From Panagrolaimus kolymaensis (Eukaryota > Nematoda > Chromadorea > Rhabditida > Panagrolaimidae), in assembly GCA_028622995.1 (NCBI GenBank), contig JAJQJQ010000007.1:4154001-4218000 (forward strand): a stretch of DNA of 64,000 nt. Reading direction: 5' to 3'. The position numbers and the translations under genes are program-made. Below, in pieces: positions 1 to 10,799 of the stretch; within the stretch, counting starts at the first letter, position 1; each line of letters opens with the position of its first letter. The notes beneath the pieces were generated by a model, which saw only the letters and a list, made by a program, of their open reading frames with translations, was not told the DNA's origin and made no database searches.

Positions 1-279
1 TTTCTTCTTCAAAGAGTGATAAGCTTGCTAGCAAATGTCTTCGACCACGAAAAGAGCCTCACTCATAAATGTTAAAAACAGGGAGAAAAAAATAATGTTC
101 GAAAAAGGCGAGGTTCCATCGTTTCATTGATGACTAATCAAAAGTACCTCGAAACATGTAAAATCAAACAAATATAATGCTCGTGTGCTAATGCTACATC
201 ATATTTTAAAAAACTATATGGAAATTTAAAAAAAAAGCGGGTGATGATGATAAATATTAAAAAATGTGTCAAAACCTAC

Positions 280-2345
280 TTTTCCGTTTGTGAGTGATGA
301 GGATGATGATGACGCGTTTTTGTTATTGCCTCCTTTTCCAAAACCTTTAAATGTACCTTTGGCTTTATCAACGAATGATTCCTTTCGTACAAAATTAGAT
401 GGAACAAATCCTGAGAGGCCTTTCTCGTTTTCAACCTGAAATTTTTAAAATCTTTTATCAAACTGGAAGGAAAGGCATAAATGTAAGACATAACAAGAAG
501 CATGCAAAAAAATTTCATTGATTATTTTCATGTTTTTTTAAAAATATTTTAACGAAAAAGAAATAAATAAAGAGGAGAAAGAATTGAATCCATTATTGCG
601 CGAGGAGAGGGAGTCTTGTCACAACAGGTGGTGCTTTTTTTTATTCACGCCCGTTATTTTGTGTTTACTTTTTTGTTTCAAATCAAGCATAAAGTAACAC
701 TTTAGTGTACAAGTAAGAAAAAATTAAGACAACGTTATAAAATTTAAAGTTGTGATAATGAAATTATACCAAAACAAAAATTAAATCTAGCATAGTTTAA
801 TATTCTAGCCTTAAAAATAAAGCAAAAACAAAAAAAAGATAAGATACATTTAAAAATTTGCATGAAAAATGACAAATTTTATTTTTATTATTTCCTTATT
901 CACTTTTATAAACCTTTTTGTTTCATCAACAACGAAACGATCGCTCCTCCGCTGAGAAAAAAGAAAGCTCAAAATCATGGCAGCAGCAGCTGTAAGTTTT
1001 TCTCTTTCGAATTGGTTTCTTCTTATCTGCGTCAATTTTGACTCATCATTGCCATTATATTTAATATTTTTAGAGTGTTTCATCAACAACGCCAGCAACA
1101 ACATCATCAAATGAAGATTCAGAAATTTATACATGTGCCAATCTTTTAAAAAATTTGGATGATCAACTTCAAGCTCAAATGGATGTTAATTATGAATATA
1201 CGCTTCTTCAACGTAATCTTGAAAGATCGCATAATCATTCAATTGAACTTCTCGATGGAGTTGCAAGACGCATAAATTCAATTGATAAAAAATGGAATGA
1301 AGCCATTGATGAAACTATCAACGTTCGTGATCAAATTATTCAAGAAATTGAAAAGAATGCCAAATTTGCTGAACATGTAAAGAAATCAAAGAAGTAAATG
1401 GTGTTTTTGCATGAAGTATATCATTAACAAAAATATTTTAGGGTGCAAACAGAAAACGAAATGAAGCAAAAAATTCATCTTGAGTATTTCGGTTTGATCC
1501 ATGGTTTGGGAGAAGTTAAAGAATTAAGTGAATCTGTTGATAGTTTTCATGCTAAAACTCGCTTTGATGAACGCCGTCTTCTTGAACTTGAAGCCAAAAT
1601 TGATGAAGTTCAGAAACTTGATAAAAATATCTCAAAAACTCTTCAAGATGAACTTCAAATTGTTGAACAAATTAAACATGCATCTCGAAATGAAGAAAAT
1701 ATGTATGGTATTTGTGAATTAAAGACTGGATACAAACAAGTAAGTTTTGAACTTTTTTGAAGTAAAAAGTGTTAATTAAAATGAAGTTTAATATTTTAGT
1801 TACTTCGTCATTTGGGAACTTCATTGGATATGTTAGAATCTCTCAAATCAAAAGGTACTTCCTCGCCAATTTCAACTCTATCTGTTGAAGAATTAGATTT
1901 ACTTTTAAATATGTTAAGAAATTTGGTAAAAATGGTTAAATCAGAAGTTGGTATTAATAAGAATGATTAAAAAGCTGATGAAAGAAAGTCAATGAATGTT
2001 GAAGAAGTTGAAAGAAAACAAGCAGCGTTCATGCAAGCCTCGTTTTTCTGTATTTGTTTCGATTAAAAAAATAAATAAATAAAAATTTCCCCGCAAAATG
2101 TCAAAAACTGTCGTTCGGAAACTTTTTGAACAAAAGTGTAAAAAAGAGACAATCAAAAGCAAAGATCCTCAAGAAAAAGAAAGCAGACAAAGGCGATTGA
2201 AAATAAATATAAAAAAAAAACAAACCTTCCACCAATTTTTTGAATCATCAAGAAGTTTAAATCTTTCATTTTTCTTAAATGATAATTCCTGCGGTTCATT
2301 GGCTGTGTAATCGTATTTTGATACAACAAATATCTCTTCGGACAT
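280..2345 (-). CDS. nck-1: Nck SH2/SH3 adaptor protein, 5' part (partial at window edge)
   Basis: Cytoplasmic adaptor that links phosphotyrosine signals to actin regulators. Two exons are visible: 2345-2226 (40 codons from ATG) and 435-280 (52 codons); both junctions are phase 0, with donor gtttg and acceptor ttttcag. Joined, they give the first SH3 domain: an ALYDY-like KYDY near residue 11, ELSF, LLDDS, then a WW pair ending exon 1, and GFVPSNFV in exon 2, followed by a Lys/Ser linker. This is the layout of the Nck first SH3 and its linker. Exon 2 ends at a gtagg donor; the second and third SH3 and the SH2 must lie left of the window. The coding frame is intact. The 1.8-kb intron holds another gene on the opposite strand. 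Identity is from family recognition; the ATG at 2345 is the only plausible start. Confidence 0.87.
977..1970 (+). CDS. Coiled-coil protein of unknown function, nested in the nck intron
   Basis: Four exons: 977-991, 1074-1393, 1442-1739, 1800-1970, giving 267 residues. Introns are 48-82 bases with GTAAG/GTAAAT donors and TTTTAG acceptors, and all phases agree. After a Ser/Thr-rich N-terminus (to about residue 25) the protein is almost entirely amphipathic helix with heptad-like spacing of Leu/Ile, broken by two glycine-containing turns. No signal peptide, membrane span or catalytic motif is visible. A poly(A) signal run (repeated AATAAA) lies near 2066-2085. I do not recognise the family; a subunit of a cytoskeletal, kinetochore or trafficking complex is possible, but nothing in the sequence decides it. 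It is transcribed against its host gene nck, entirely within the host intron. Confidence 0.8.
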
Positions 2346-5300
2346 GATGTGATTATTTAAACTGAAAGAAGTCGCATTTAAGATAACTACTGTATTTTAA
2401 TACATTTTTATGCATAATCGATTAGGAAAAGATTGCAAACACTTTACAAACATTTATTAAGAAAGTCACCCTTCTTTTTCGCGAGAAAAAATAGAAATTT
2501 CTAATCGATTGAGGAAATCTGCCGAATGTGGACGACAACAATGACTCATAAAAAAGGAAAAACTAATTTGAGAAATGGTCAGTTTTTTTGGATCTTGTAC
2601 ATACATTGAATCGATCGCGAGAAACAAGTAGCAATTAGGATTTATTTTAGTCAAATAAAGGCCACGCAATAATAACCACAGACAATAGGATAAGAGAAGG
2701 GGGCAGCTGGATGGCGTCTATTTACAATTATGGCATATGTATAATGCTTTTTTGCGCATAGAAGAGAAAAAAGAAGGGCATTCATTTCGTTGAAAATGAA
2801 ATGGAATCAATTTGTGGTGATGGTGGCTGCGCGGGAGTATTATTTTTTAGAAGAAAAAAAATGCGGGAAGGAAGTTATGTCTATTATTTTCCTCTTGTTG
2901 CCTTCTTCTTTAGCGGTGGTGGTTACTATAGTAGTTTAAAAAAAAGGCAAAAAGATTATAGACTATCGTTTTTCCTCTCTATTTCCAATAAAAAAAGCAT
3001 CAGAAAGAATCCATTAAAAGCAAACATAAAAAAATATGAAAATGGAAAATGGACACGAGAAAAAAAAATGAAAGAAGAAGATGTGAAAGGTTTTAATAAA
3101 ACAATGAAGAGGAAAGAAACACATTCCAATATGATATAATCGATTGATTTCTATGGAAAATAATTTTGGAAGGCGGCAACACGAGTCACATTCAATTGAC
3201 CTTTGTTTGTTGCGCATGAAATTGTTAGAACGCCTTTTTTTCATCAGTTTCGCAAAAAAAGAGAATGCAACAAGAACAACGGCGTCTTTGATATTCCCAT
3301 TTGTTTTTAAACCTTTCTAATACTCTCCGTTAAAGTAAGAGAAAAAAACAGCGAAGAAATATTTGCTTTTTGCCTTTTTGTGGCACACGCAAAATGCTAA
3401 AATCTCAAACATGGCTAATCCGCGTAAATAAAAAAAAACACCCGAGAATTCTTGGACCACCAAAAAAGCAAAAGAAGACGAGCAGCACTGCAAAGACGAA
3501 ACGACGACCGACAACAACTGGGGATGGCAATAACAGCAAGAGCCCAATGGCAATGTCCTGTTTTTTTTTGTTTGATGAAAGAAGGAGAAAAGAGTTTGCT
3601 TTTGTTGTTCATTCATTCCATTCAGTCATTCAATGGTCTGCCAACCAACAGCAATGGCCATGAGTGAAGACTTTTTTCGTATTAATTGAACTTGCTTTAA
3701 ATGCAAGCAATTCATCACTTTTCTTTGACCCTTTTGTCTTGCTTTTTTGAGCAACAGTTTTTTGATCAAAAAATATAGTGTTCGAATTAATTCAAATAAA
3801 AAGTGTTAGGAAATACATATAATCTAACTTATGTCATAATATATTGATAAATAAAATTTATCCAAAGTTTCAAGCTGTTTCTTTACCAAAAAGAAAAAAA
3901 CTATCAAACCTTAATCACTGAGGCACCATATAGTTGCTATAATGGCTTCAATCTTTTTTACATCATTTTTTTGACAAAGATGAAAGCATTTTAGAATTAA
4001 AAAGCAAAAAACCCAAAAAACTTTTCAATTTTTCATTTTAAGCGTTCACGATTATCTAAAAAAAAGTCTGCCATAAAATTAATGACAACTTTAAACGTTA
4101 CTCTTCGATTAAACTTTTCAAAAGTCATGTTTTAGCATGCCTAAAAAAATATTCCTTCACAAATAAGCATCACAAATTTTTTTAGAGCTTTACGAACATC
4201 AAAAATGGTTAAAGCATTTTAGGTTCTTCTTTCAAAAAAAATACCCGACACTTTTTCTCACACTCTTTTCCGCAATTTTTTTTTAAAAACTAATTCAATT
4301 TATGGAATGATGGATCCACAACAAAGAAGCACTTTTTGAAAATGAAATTTTATCTGGTTTTTTCCTTTTCTTTTTCTTCTTTTTTTTTGCAAAAATAAAA
4401 ACAGGTAACTGTGGATGTGTGAGGATAAACATAAAGATAGTATACAAAATAGATAAATAAAATCAGCAAATTAAGATAACTTTTTTAGGTCAAAAATGAA
4501 ATTCTAAAAAAAGTGCGGAAACAAGCGTCATTGAACAAAAAAAAAAGAAAGAAAAGAAATGTTGATTTGAATTTGATAATAATAAAAAAGTAATATCTTT
4601 CGAAAACACGTTTTGTAATTGTTTGATTTTAGTATTACTCATTTTCTTCTTTGCAGCTACTGCATAAGTTTAGGTAGGTTTATGTTCACAGACAAGCTTT
4701 CAAGTTGAAACACAAAAAGCGGTTGACAAGTAAAGAAATATAAAATACAATTTTTTTAAATAAATTTTTTTAATGATAATAAATATGCGATATTGTTTGT
4801 AACAGTAAAAGAAAGCACAATAAATTAATGGATGCAGAAACTGCAAATCAAGGCATAAATCATAACAGACAATTATCCCATCTGTAAGCAGCTTGTAACC
4901 ATTTACAGTCATAAAAACAAATATATTTTAAGAATTTTAATCATAAAAATATATAAAATCATGCAAGATAAAAATTGTCTTTTCTATAATAAAATGTCAG
5001 TGGTTTTCATAGTTGCATAGTTAAGTCAATAATCACAAATTTTCTGTTAATAAAGGTCTGGAGTAATCAAAATTTATCATTTTATGTATTTATAAAAAAA
5101 TTAATTATATAAAAACAAACTTAAAAAATTACGATGCTTTAAATATCTTTAAAAAAAGCTTTATTTTTTTCTCTCTATGTGAGTACATACATTTTCTATC
5201 GGGGCAAGACTTTAAAACTGACAATTCTCTTCTTTCTATTGATTCAAGGACTTTCATATTGCTAAAACAGCTTAAAATTGTTATTAGTTTTGTAAACATT

Positions 5301-5357
5301 TAGCTGCATATTTTTGTATATTATTATTATATTTAATAATTTATTATTAATAAGGAA
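2346..5357. other. Intergenic, no gene seen
   Basis: AT-rich spacer between the divergently oriented nck (5' end at 2345) and the orphan gene at 5358, so it should contain both promoters. Only short, low-complexity open frames occur. No tRNA, repeat family or recognisable exon was found by eye. Confidence 0.6.
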
Positions 5358-6401
5358 ATGAATAGAAATCCAACTTCATCACAATCTGGTATTTATTATG
5401 TTATTGATGGAAGTCGAAAGCGTCGCATAATTAGTTAGTGTTTTCTCCTTAAAATCTTTTATAATCTCCTTTTTTAAGATAATTACCCAGAAAATTTAAG
5501 AGGAAATACCCACTATGATTTCAGTAAAAATCCACCCAAAGCAGCGAATGGAAATGGCGAACCGTAAGCTTTAAAGATTTTTTTAAAAGTTGTAAACTTT
5601 ATATTCCTTCTCCTTAAAGACTATCTCAAGATCATCAAAGACAGCATATAAATAAATTTCGTGAACAAATGTCCTTTGTTTCAAATGCCCTAATAAAAGG
5701 TGATCCTCCCATTCGATGTCGTGAGGATAATCCATCGCTATCACGAAATCAGCGGTATGAAATTCAAGCGGCGGATGAAGTTGATGATGGTACGTTTTTG
5801 TTGCAAGGTTCAAAAATCCATATTTTATTCATTTTCTTTTAGAGGATGAAATTATTCACGAAGAAGATGAATTTGTTTATGAATCAACAACGTGAGCTTC
5901 TTCTTGTCGATCTTTTTTATAATATTATTTTTTGTTTTTTAGAACATCATCAAACTCTGTTCGTGATCACCCACAACGACCTTCTTATTGGATTACGAAT
6001 ATGATGGTGGAAGCACCTGAACGACCATTAATGACCACGGTTGATCCTTCAACTTGTACAGATGTGACCCTCCTTCGAGAATCCCTTCACCATGCTAATG
6101 CATGTTTAATTGATTTAGTTGAGCAACAAAAGAAGCAAAAACGATTAACTTCCATTTGGAAAGCGCGTTTTCAAGTTGAGTGTAACAAGTAAAGTTCCTC
6201 ATTTTTTTTATTTTTTTCCTCTTTTGCAACAATGAAAGTTTTAGAAGTGATGATTTTCAAAGAATTTTACTTGAGAGGAATCTTCGGATGAAGCAAGTTG
6301 TTAGTGAAAATGTTCGATGGGGTATTCGTTATTCGCGATTGAAGCAACATTTTGGTGATGAAGATGTAATAAAAGCTCTTGGTGATTTAGCTCCCAAATA
6401 A
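5358..6401 (+). CDS. Orphan six-exon protein, 260 residues
   Basis: Exons 5358-5433, 5479-5563, 5620-5789, 5843-5891, 5943-6188, 6245-6401; every junction phase matches and all introns are 45-56 bases. The N-terminal half is polar, with an acidic patch (DEVDD...EEDE) around residues 108-121. A Pro/Arg stretch (RPSYW) follows near residue 137, and the C-terminal third is a charged helical region rich in Arg/Lys/Gln. No signal peptide, membrane span or known motif was seen. AATAAA occurs at 6432, then elongin C follows on the same strand about 400 bases after this stop. I do not recognise the family. The consistent splice phases and codon quality make it a real gene; its function is unknown. 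Confidence 0.8.
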
Positions 6402-6795
6402 TTTTTGTATTCTTTTATTTAATGTTATAATAATAAATATATGTAATTTGCTAATCATGGTCTTGTTATTTCCCTTTTTAAACTTGTGTTATAAAACAAG
6501 TCCAAATACTTTTCAAAATCATATGGATCTTCCTCGATTAAAGATTTAGTGTTATTCTCACAGCGAACACGTGCCGCGCGATCATGTTTTGCTTTTGCTT
6601 TGAACCTTTTTTTATTTAATCTTGCTGCTTTCTTTTATTGAGTTTTTGCGCGTTAAATTCCATAACTCATTGTTATTGAGTAATAAATATTAGCTTTATT
6701 AAAAGTAATTGCATTTTTGTCACTCGTTTTACAGCTTTTTTACATGTCTTATTTTCTTATTACCTTTAGCTTATAAATATTATCTTATTTCAACT

Positions 6796-7183
6796 ATGAG
6801 TGATTCATCTGATGAAAAATGTATGGTTTCTTCCTTTACTTCTTCCATTAAACTCTTTATTTTTAGATGGCAAATCGGATGCTCCAGAATCAGAATATGT
6901 TAAGCTTATTAGTGAAGATGGTCATGAATTTTATATCAAACGTGAATATGCAATAACATCTGGAACAATTCGTGCAATGCTTTCTGGTCCTGGAAATTTT
7001 ACTGAAAATGAAAACAACGAAGTACATTTCCGTGAAATTCCATCTCATGTTCTTCAAAAAGTCTGTCATTACTTCATGTACAAAGTTCGTTATACCAATT
7101 CTGCAAATGAAATTCCTGAATTTACTATTGCACCTGAAGTCGCGCTCGAATTATTGATGGCTGCTAACTTCCTTGATTGCTAA
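6796..7183 (+). CDS. elc-1: Elongin C
   Basis: Skp1-like adaptor of CUL2/CUL5 ubiquitin ligases; it binds elongin B and the BC box of substrate receptors such as VHL. Two exons, 6796-6820 and 6867-7183, give 113 residues, the normal length of the family. Hallmarks seen: YVKLIS and DGHEF near the N-terminus, ALTSGT-like [34 protein letters not shown] and the invariant C-terminal [10 protein letters not shown]. The short first exon encodes only a variable Ser/Asp-rich tip, as in other animals. A probable trans-splice acceptor (tttacag) ends at 6734, 61 bases before ATG. One of the most secure calls in the window. Confidence 0.97.
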
Positions 7184-7370
7184 ACTTTCATGTTTTCCTA
7201 TTTTGTCAACGGTTAAATATTCTGTTTTTTATTATTATTGGACATGTCATTGTTAATATTGTATTTGAAATATATAAAAATTTATTTAAAACAATAAGTT
7301 AAACACCGTCAAAGAAAATTCAAAATTATGACAGAAAAAAAAACATTAAAAAAGCAGGAATGAACTGATT

Positions 7371-7818
7371 TTAATAGCCAGTTTGAGTAAGATATTGAGA
7401 AAGTTTTTCAACACATGTACGAGCTTCGGTGCAAGCATTTGATTCACCTTCGAAAACAGCAATCAGAACGGCGGAATTTGTTTTAACAGCGAAAAAACCA
7501 GATTTGTCTTTCTTTCCAAAGATGAGATTTTCTTCTGTGCGAGGAACAATGTAGTGGATACCTTCAAGATCAGCACCTTTGGCAGGAACATCATTAAGAT
7601 TGTTGAAATGACTAACAAATGTCTTTAATTCTGCTTCAGTTGCCTAAAAAATAATGCTTGAATATATGCGTATTTAGATATTAAAAGAAACTTACACGGA
7701 ATTCATTAGCACCTTCAGATCGCGCCCAAACAGATCCATCAGTTCCAACGATAGCAGCACGTTTGATTCCTTCGGAGCTATCAAGAAGATTTGTGATGTA
7801 AGCTTGCCAGCCAGACAT
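7371..7818 (-). CDS. pfn: Profilin
   Basis: Small actin-monomer and poly-proline binding protein that feeds ATP-actin to growing filament ends. Exons 7818-7696 (41 codons) and 7643-7371 (90 codons plus stop) give 131 residues, the family length. The N-terminus MSGWQAYI is the profilin signature (W and Y line the poly-proline pocket); the C-terminus ends in the conserved amphipathic helix (LSQYL...GY). The single 52-base intron has perfect GTAAG and TTTTTAG ends. Which of the nematode profilin paralogues this is cannot be decided. No nearby partner gene is implied; the neighbour elongin C is convergent. Confidence 0.95.
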
Positions 7819-7846
7819 GATGATTTAAGTGAAATAAAAAAAGAAG

Positions 7847-7856
7847 CTGAAAAGAC
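7847..7856 (-). promoter_or_regulatory. Probable trans-splice acceptor for profilin
   Basis: On the minus strand a TCTTTTCAG acceptor ends 28 bases before the profilin ATG, leaving a 28-base leader. No open frame enters from upstream, so a spliced leader or a non-coding 5' exon is joined here. Inference from position and consensus only. Confidence 0.45.
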
Positions 7857-10016
7857 AAATATGTACAAACAATAAAACAAACTTGCTCGAATTGACATCA
7901 TCACGAAAAAAATATGGAACAAAAAACATGAAAAAGATTGTGTGAAGAAGCAACAAAATGCAAAATGGTTATAGTCATCATCAAAGTTTGTCTTAAAGAA
8001 AAAAGGAGCCAATAGCAATGTATTTTAGAGAAATAGTGGAATATGAGAGAGTAAAGACACTAAAGGGCATGAAATCGTTGGGCCTCCGAACGAACATTGA
8101 TTTGACGCACAAAAGCACGTTTCGCGCGCTTTGGTTCGTGTTCGTTGGTCGTCTATAGAAAAAACATAGAGGAGAGGCAAGGCGGGTTTGAAATGAGAAA
8201 AACGAACTGTACTCGGAAAAAACTGTCAGGGAGATCGCGTTTAGAATGTTGACGGAAACAAAAAAAAGAAAGAAAGTTATCGTGAAAAAAAATCAAAGCT
8301 CATGAGTTAAATTTTTCGCATTGATTTCAAACATTTTGCTCCTTATGGAACCCTAAAACTTAAAACAAAAAATGCATCCGAAGCAGAAAAAAACGGTGAA
8401 GAAAAAGCAATTGCAAAAAAAGAACGAAGGAAAGACATAAGCAGGCGGAATCGTTTGCTCGCGTTTTTTTCTTTCTCTTTTTTTCTATGTTGAACACTAT
8501 AGGAGGAGAAGAAAAGGAAATAATAATCGCTGAATCATCAAGAATTCGGCACAAAAAATGAAAGAAAAAATAGCTGAAGTTGATCAAAAAGTGATGATGA
8601 TAGATGCTTGTTTGAAAGAGTCAAACTTTGATAACCTCACAATAGGCAATTTTGGCATTAAGCCCTCAAAAGGATGATGACCGCGATGGATGAAAATGAA
8701 TTTGATTGTTGAATTTTGTAAGCCACAAATTTGCTTCCACTTTAACTCAAACATTAGGATTTAAAAAAATTATTTAGGTAAGCGGAAAATCGAACAAGAA
8801 ATCGCAGAAAAGAATTAAGAAAACACGCAAATATTTGCTCCAAAAATGAATCGAATCCCGTTCAAAAGAGAGGCAAGAAGAAAAAGTCAGTCAATTTTCA
8901 TTGTTAGTTTTTTTGTTTGTTTGAGAAAATGACTGCTCTTTTTAATGTATTTCCTATTTTTACTATGAAAGAATGAGGCTATGCGCATCATTTTTTGCCG
9001 ATTAAAACCTCAAGAAAACGAAGAAGAAGAAAAAACCATCTGGCGTGATGATGATGGTCCAGCAGCTGGCTAACTCTTAGACTGGCAGGAATCATCACAA
9101 AGAGAAAACAAACGACGAGACTCTTTAAAAATGAATGAATCAAAAACTGTTTTAATTTTTTTTGAATCATTAAAAAATTGGGCGGGTTCATTATCAATGT
9201 TGTGAAAAAAGAAATGGTAGCAAGTCGGAAGAGGGTTTCATTAACAAACAAAAAATGATGATTCATTTTTTAAATGTTTCAAAAAACATTTTTTAAACTA
9301 AAAACTTGTCAAGTAACATTTGAACTAAAACGAACACAAAAAAGGGCGCTTTTCTTGCCGTAAGAGTTCAGTTCATAAAAATTGAAATACTTTCGAAATG
9401 TTTCCCTCTTCTTTTTTCTTTTTTCAATGCACCCCAAAAAATGAAGGAACATGATTTCAAAAGAATGGAAGCATCATTGAATTTGTGGCGGCTGACGACC
9501 AATGATTGTCCACTCAAAAAAGAGAGGGAGGAGATAGAGGAAAAAAGGAAAAAGAAACTAAAGAATGGCTCCAGTAGCTTTGAGCGAGTGAGCGTTTTTG
9601 AAATGCATATGTTTGTTGTTGTATCCTTGATGGCAGAAAATTGACTGCTGCGCAAAATAAAAAGACAAAACAAGCTGTAAATTGAAAATAAGATGAATGC
9701 GAGAAAAAGATTTTTAAAGATTTAGAATATGAATCAATAAAAAAAATTATCTTTGGCACCGCTCATAAATTTTTAGTTATGAAAAACGATCCGAAATTGA
9801 GTTTATTTATGTTTCTCAGTTTTTAAACACAACGGAATCGCTTCCAATCGATCGTTCCTCCCTTCTTTTCCCCTTAATGAATCAATCTTTCTTGGAACTT
9901 TAAGTCTGGCGAATCACGAAAAAATAATCAAAATCGATGGATGATTGGGGAAGGAAGAATTGAAAGAAGCAAAAACATCTGTGATTCACTATCACTTTTT
10001 TTCTTGTTGCATTATT
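7857..10016. other. Intergenic, likely profilin 5' region
   Basis: AT-rich spacer with many poly-A/T tracts. A slightly GC-richer patch at about 8070-8165 (containing GCGCGC) may be promoter or an untranslated first exon of profilin. No supported gene, tRNA or repeat. Confidence 0.5.
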
Positions 10017-10024
10017 GTTCGTAG

Positions 10025-10460
10025 TAGGGTTCCTGTACCCCCCCCCCCCCCGAATCTCGAAAAAAGCGGGGACGGGGACATACCCGTTTTCCAAAATCTT
10101 GTCCCCGTCATCCCCGCCGGGGACCAAATTTTTCGGGGACGGGGACGGGTATAGAAGAAATTTTTTTTTTTGATTTTTTTTCGATTTAAAACAATTTTTT
10201 TAAGTTTTTTTTCAATATGGCATTGTCGAATAATGTTTGTTTTAATCTTTCGTAAGGCAATCATGTAAAGAACAAAAGAGAAAAATGAAAAAAAAATCAT
10301 GAAAATGTCCACAAAATTTTCATCGGGGACAATTTCTTTCGGGGACGGGGATTCGGGGATGAAGACGGGGACGAAATTCTTCGGGGACGGGTACGGGGAC
10401 GGGGATTCGGGGACGGGGAATCGGGGATCCCCGTCCCCGCGGGGGGGTACAGGAACCCTA
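10025..10460. mobile_element. hAT-type MITE with G-rich subterminal repeats
   Basis: A 436-base element flanked by an exact 8-bp duplication GTTCGTAG (10017-10024 and 10461-10468). The ends are perfect 20-bp inverted repeats beginning TAGGGTTCCTGTAC and running into a C tract at the left and a G tract at the right. Inside each end are many copies of GGGGAC/GGGGAT on the plus strand (left 10069-10150, right 10323-10440); the centre is AT-rich. An 8-bp duplication with TA/CAGGG-type ends is the hallmark of hAT transposons. No transposase is encoded, so it is non-autonomous. Open frames through the G-rich repeats are not genes. It lies between profilin and the choline-transporter-like gene. Confidence 0.9.
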
Positions 10461-10799
10461 GTTCGTAGGACTACCGAGAACTATTTGTGTACACTTTTTT
10501 CTTCTTCTATTTTTATCAATCTTTATTTCTCCATTTTTAATCATATTATATACCCGGCAAAAGAACGTCATATGACACGATAAATATGTGAAGCATTTTT
10601 TTTAGCTTCTCCAACAGAAAAAAATAATAATAACAATAAACTTTGAAATCAATATGTTTTTGTTCAACGATCGAAAGAAGGCGTTAAAAAATAACGTATT
10701 GATTTTAATCGACAAGTTTTTAAAAGTGATTCATGATTCTTGAAACTAACTAAAGCATGGTAGTGTATGAATAAAGAATTTTTTGTAACTTTAAAACAA

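Noticed and set aside
2098..2310. Lys-rich plus-strand open frame after the coiled-coil gene
   Set aside because: It lies antisense over the true first exon of nck (2226-2345), which has a clear SH3 sequence and splice phase.
9992..10583. Gly/Asp- and Pro-rich open frames on both strands
   Set aside because: They are translations of the GGGGAC repeats of the MITE and its flanks.
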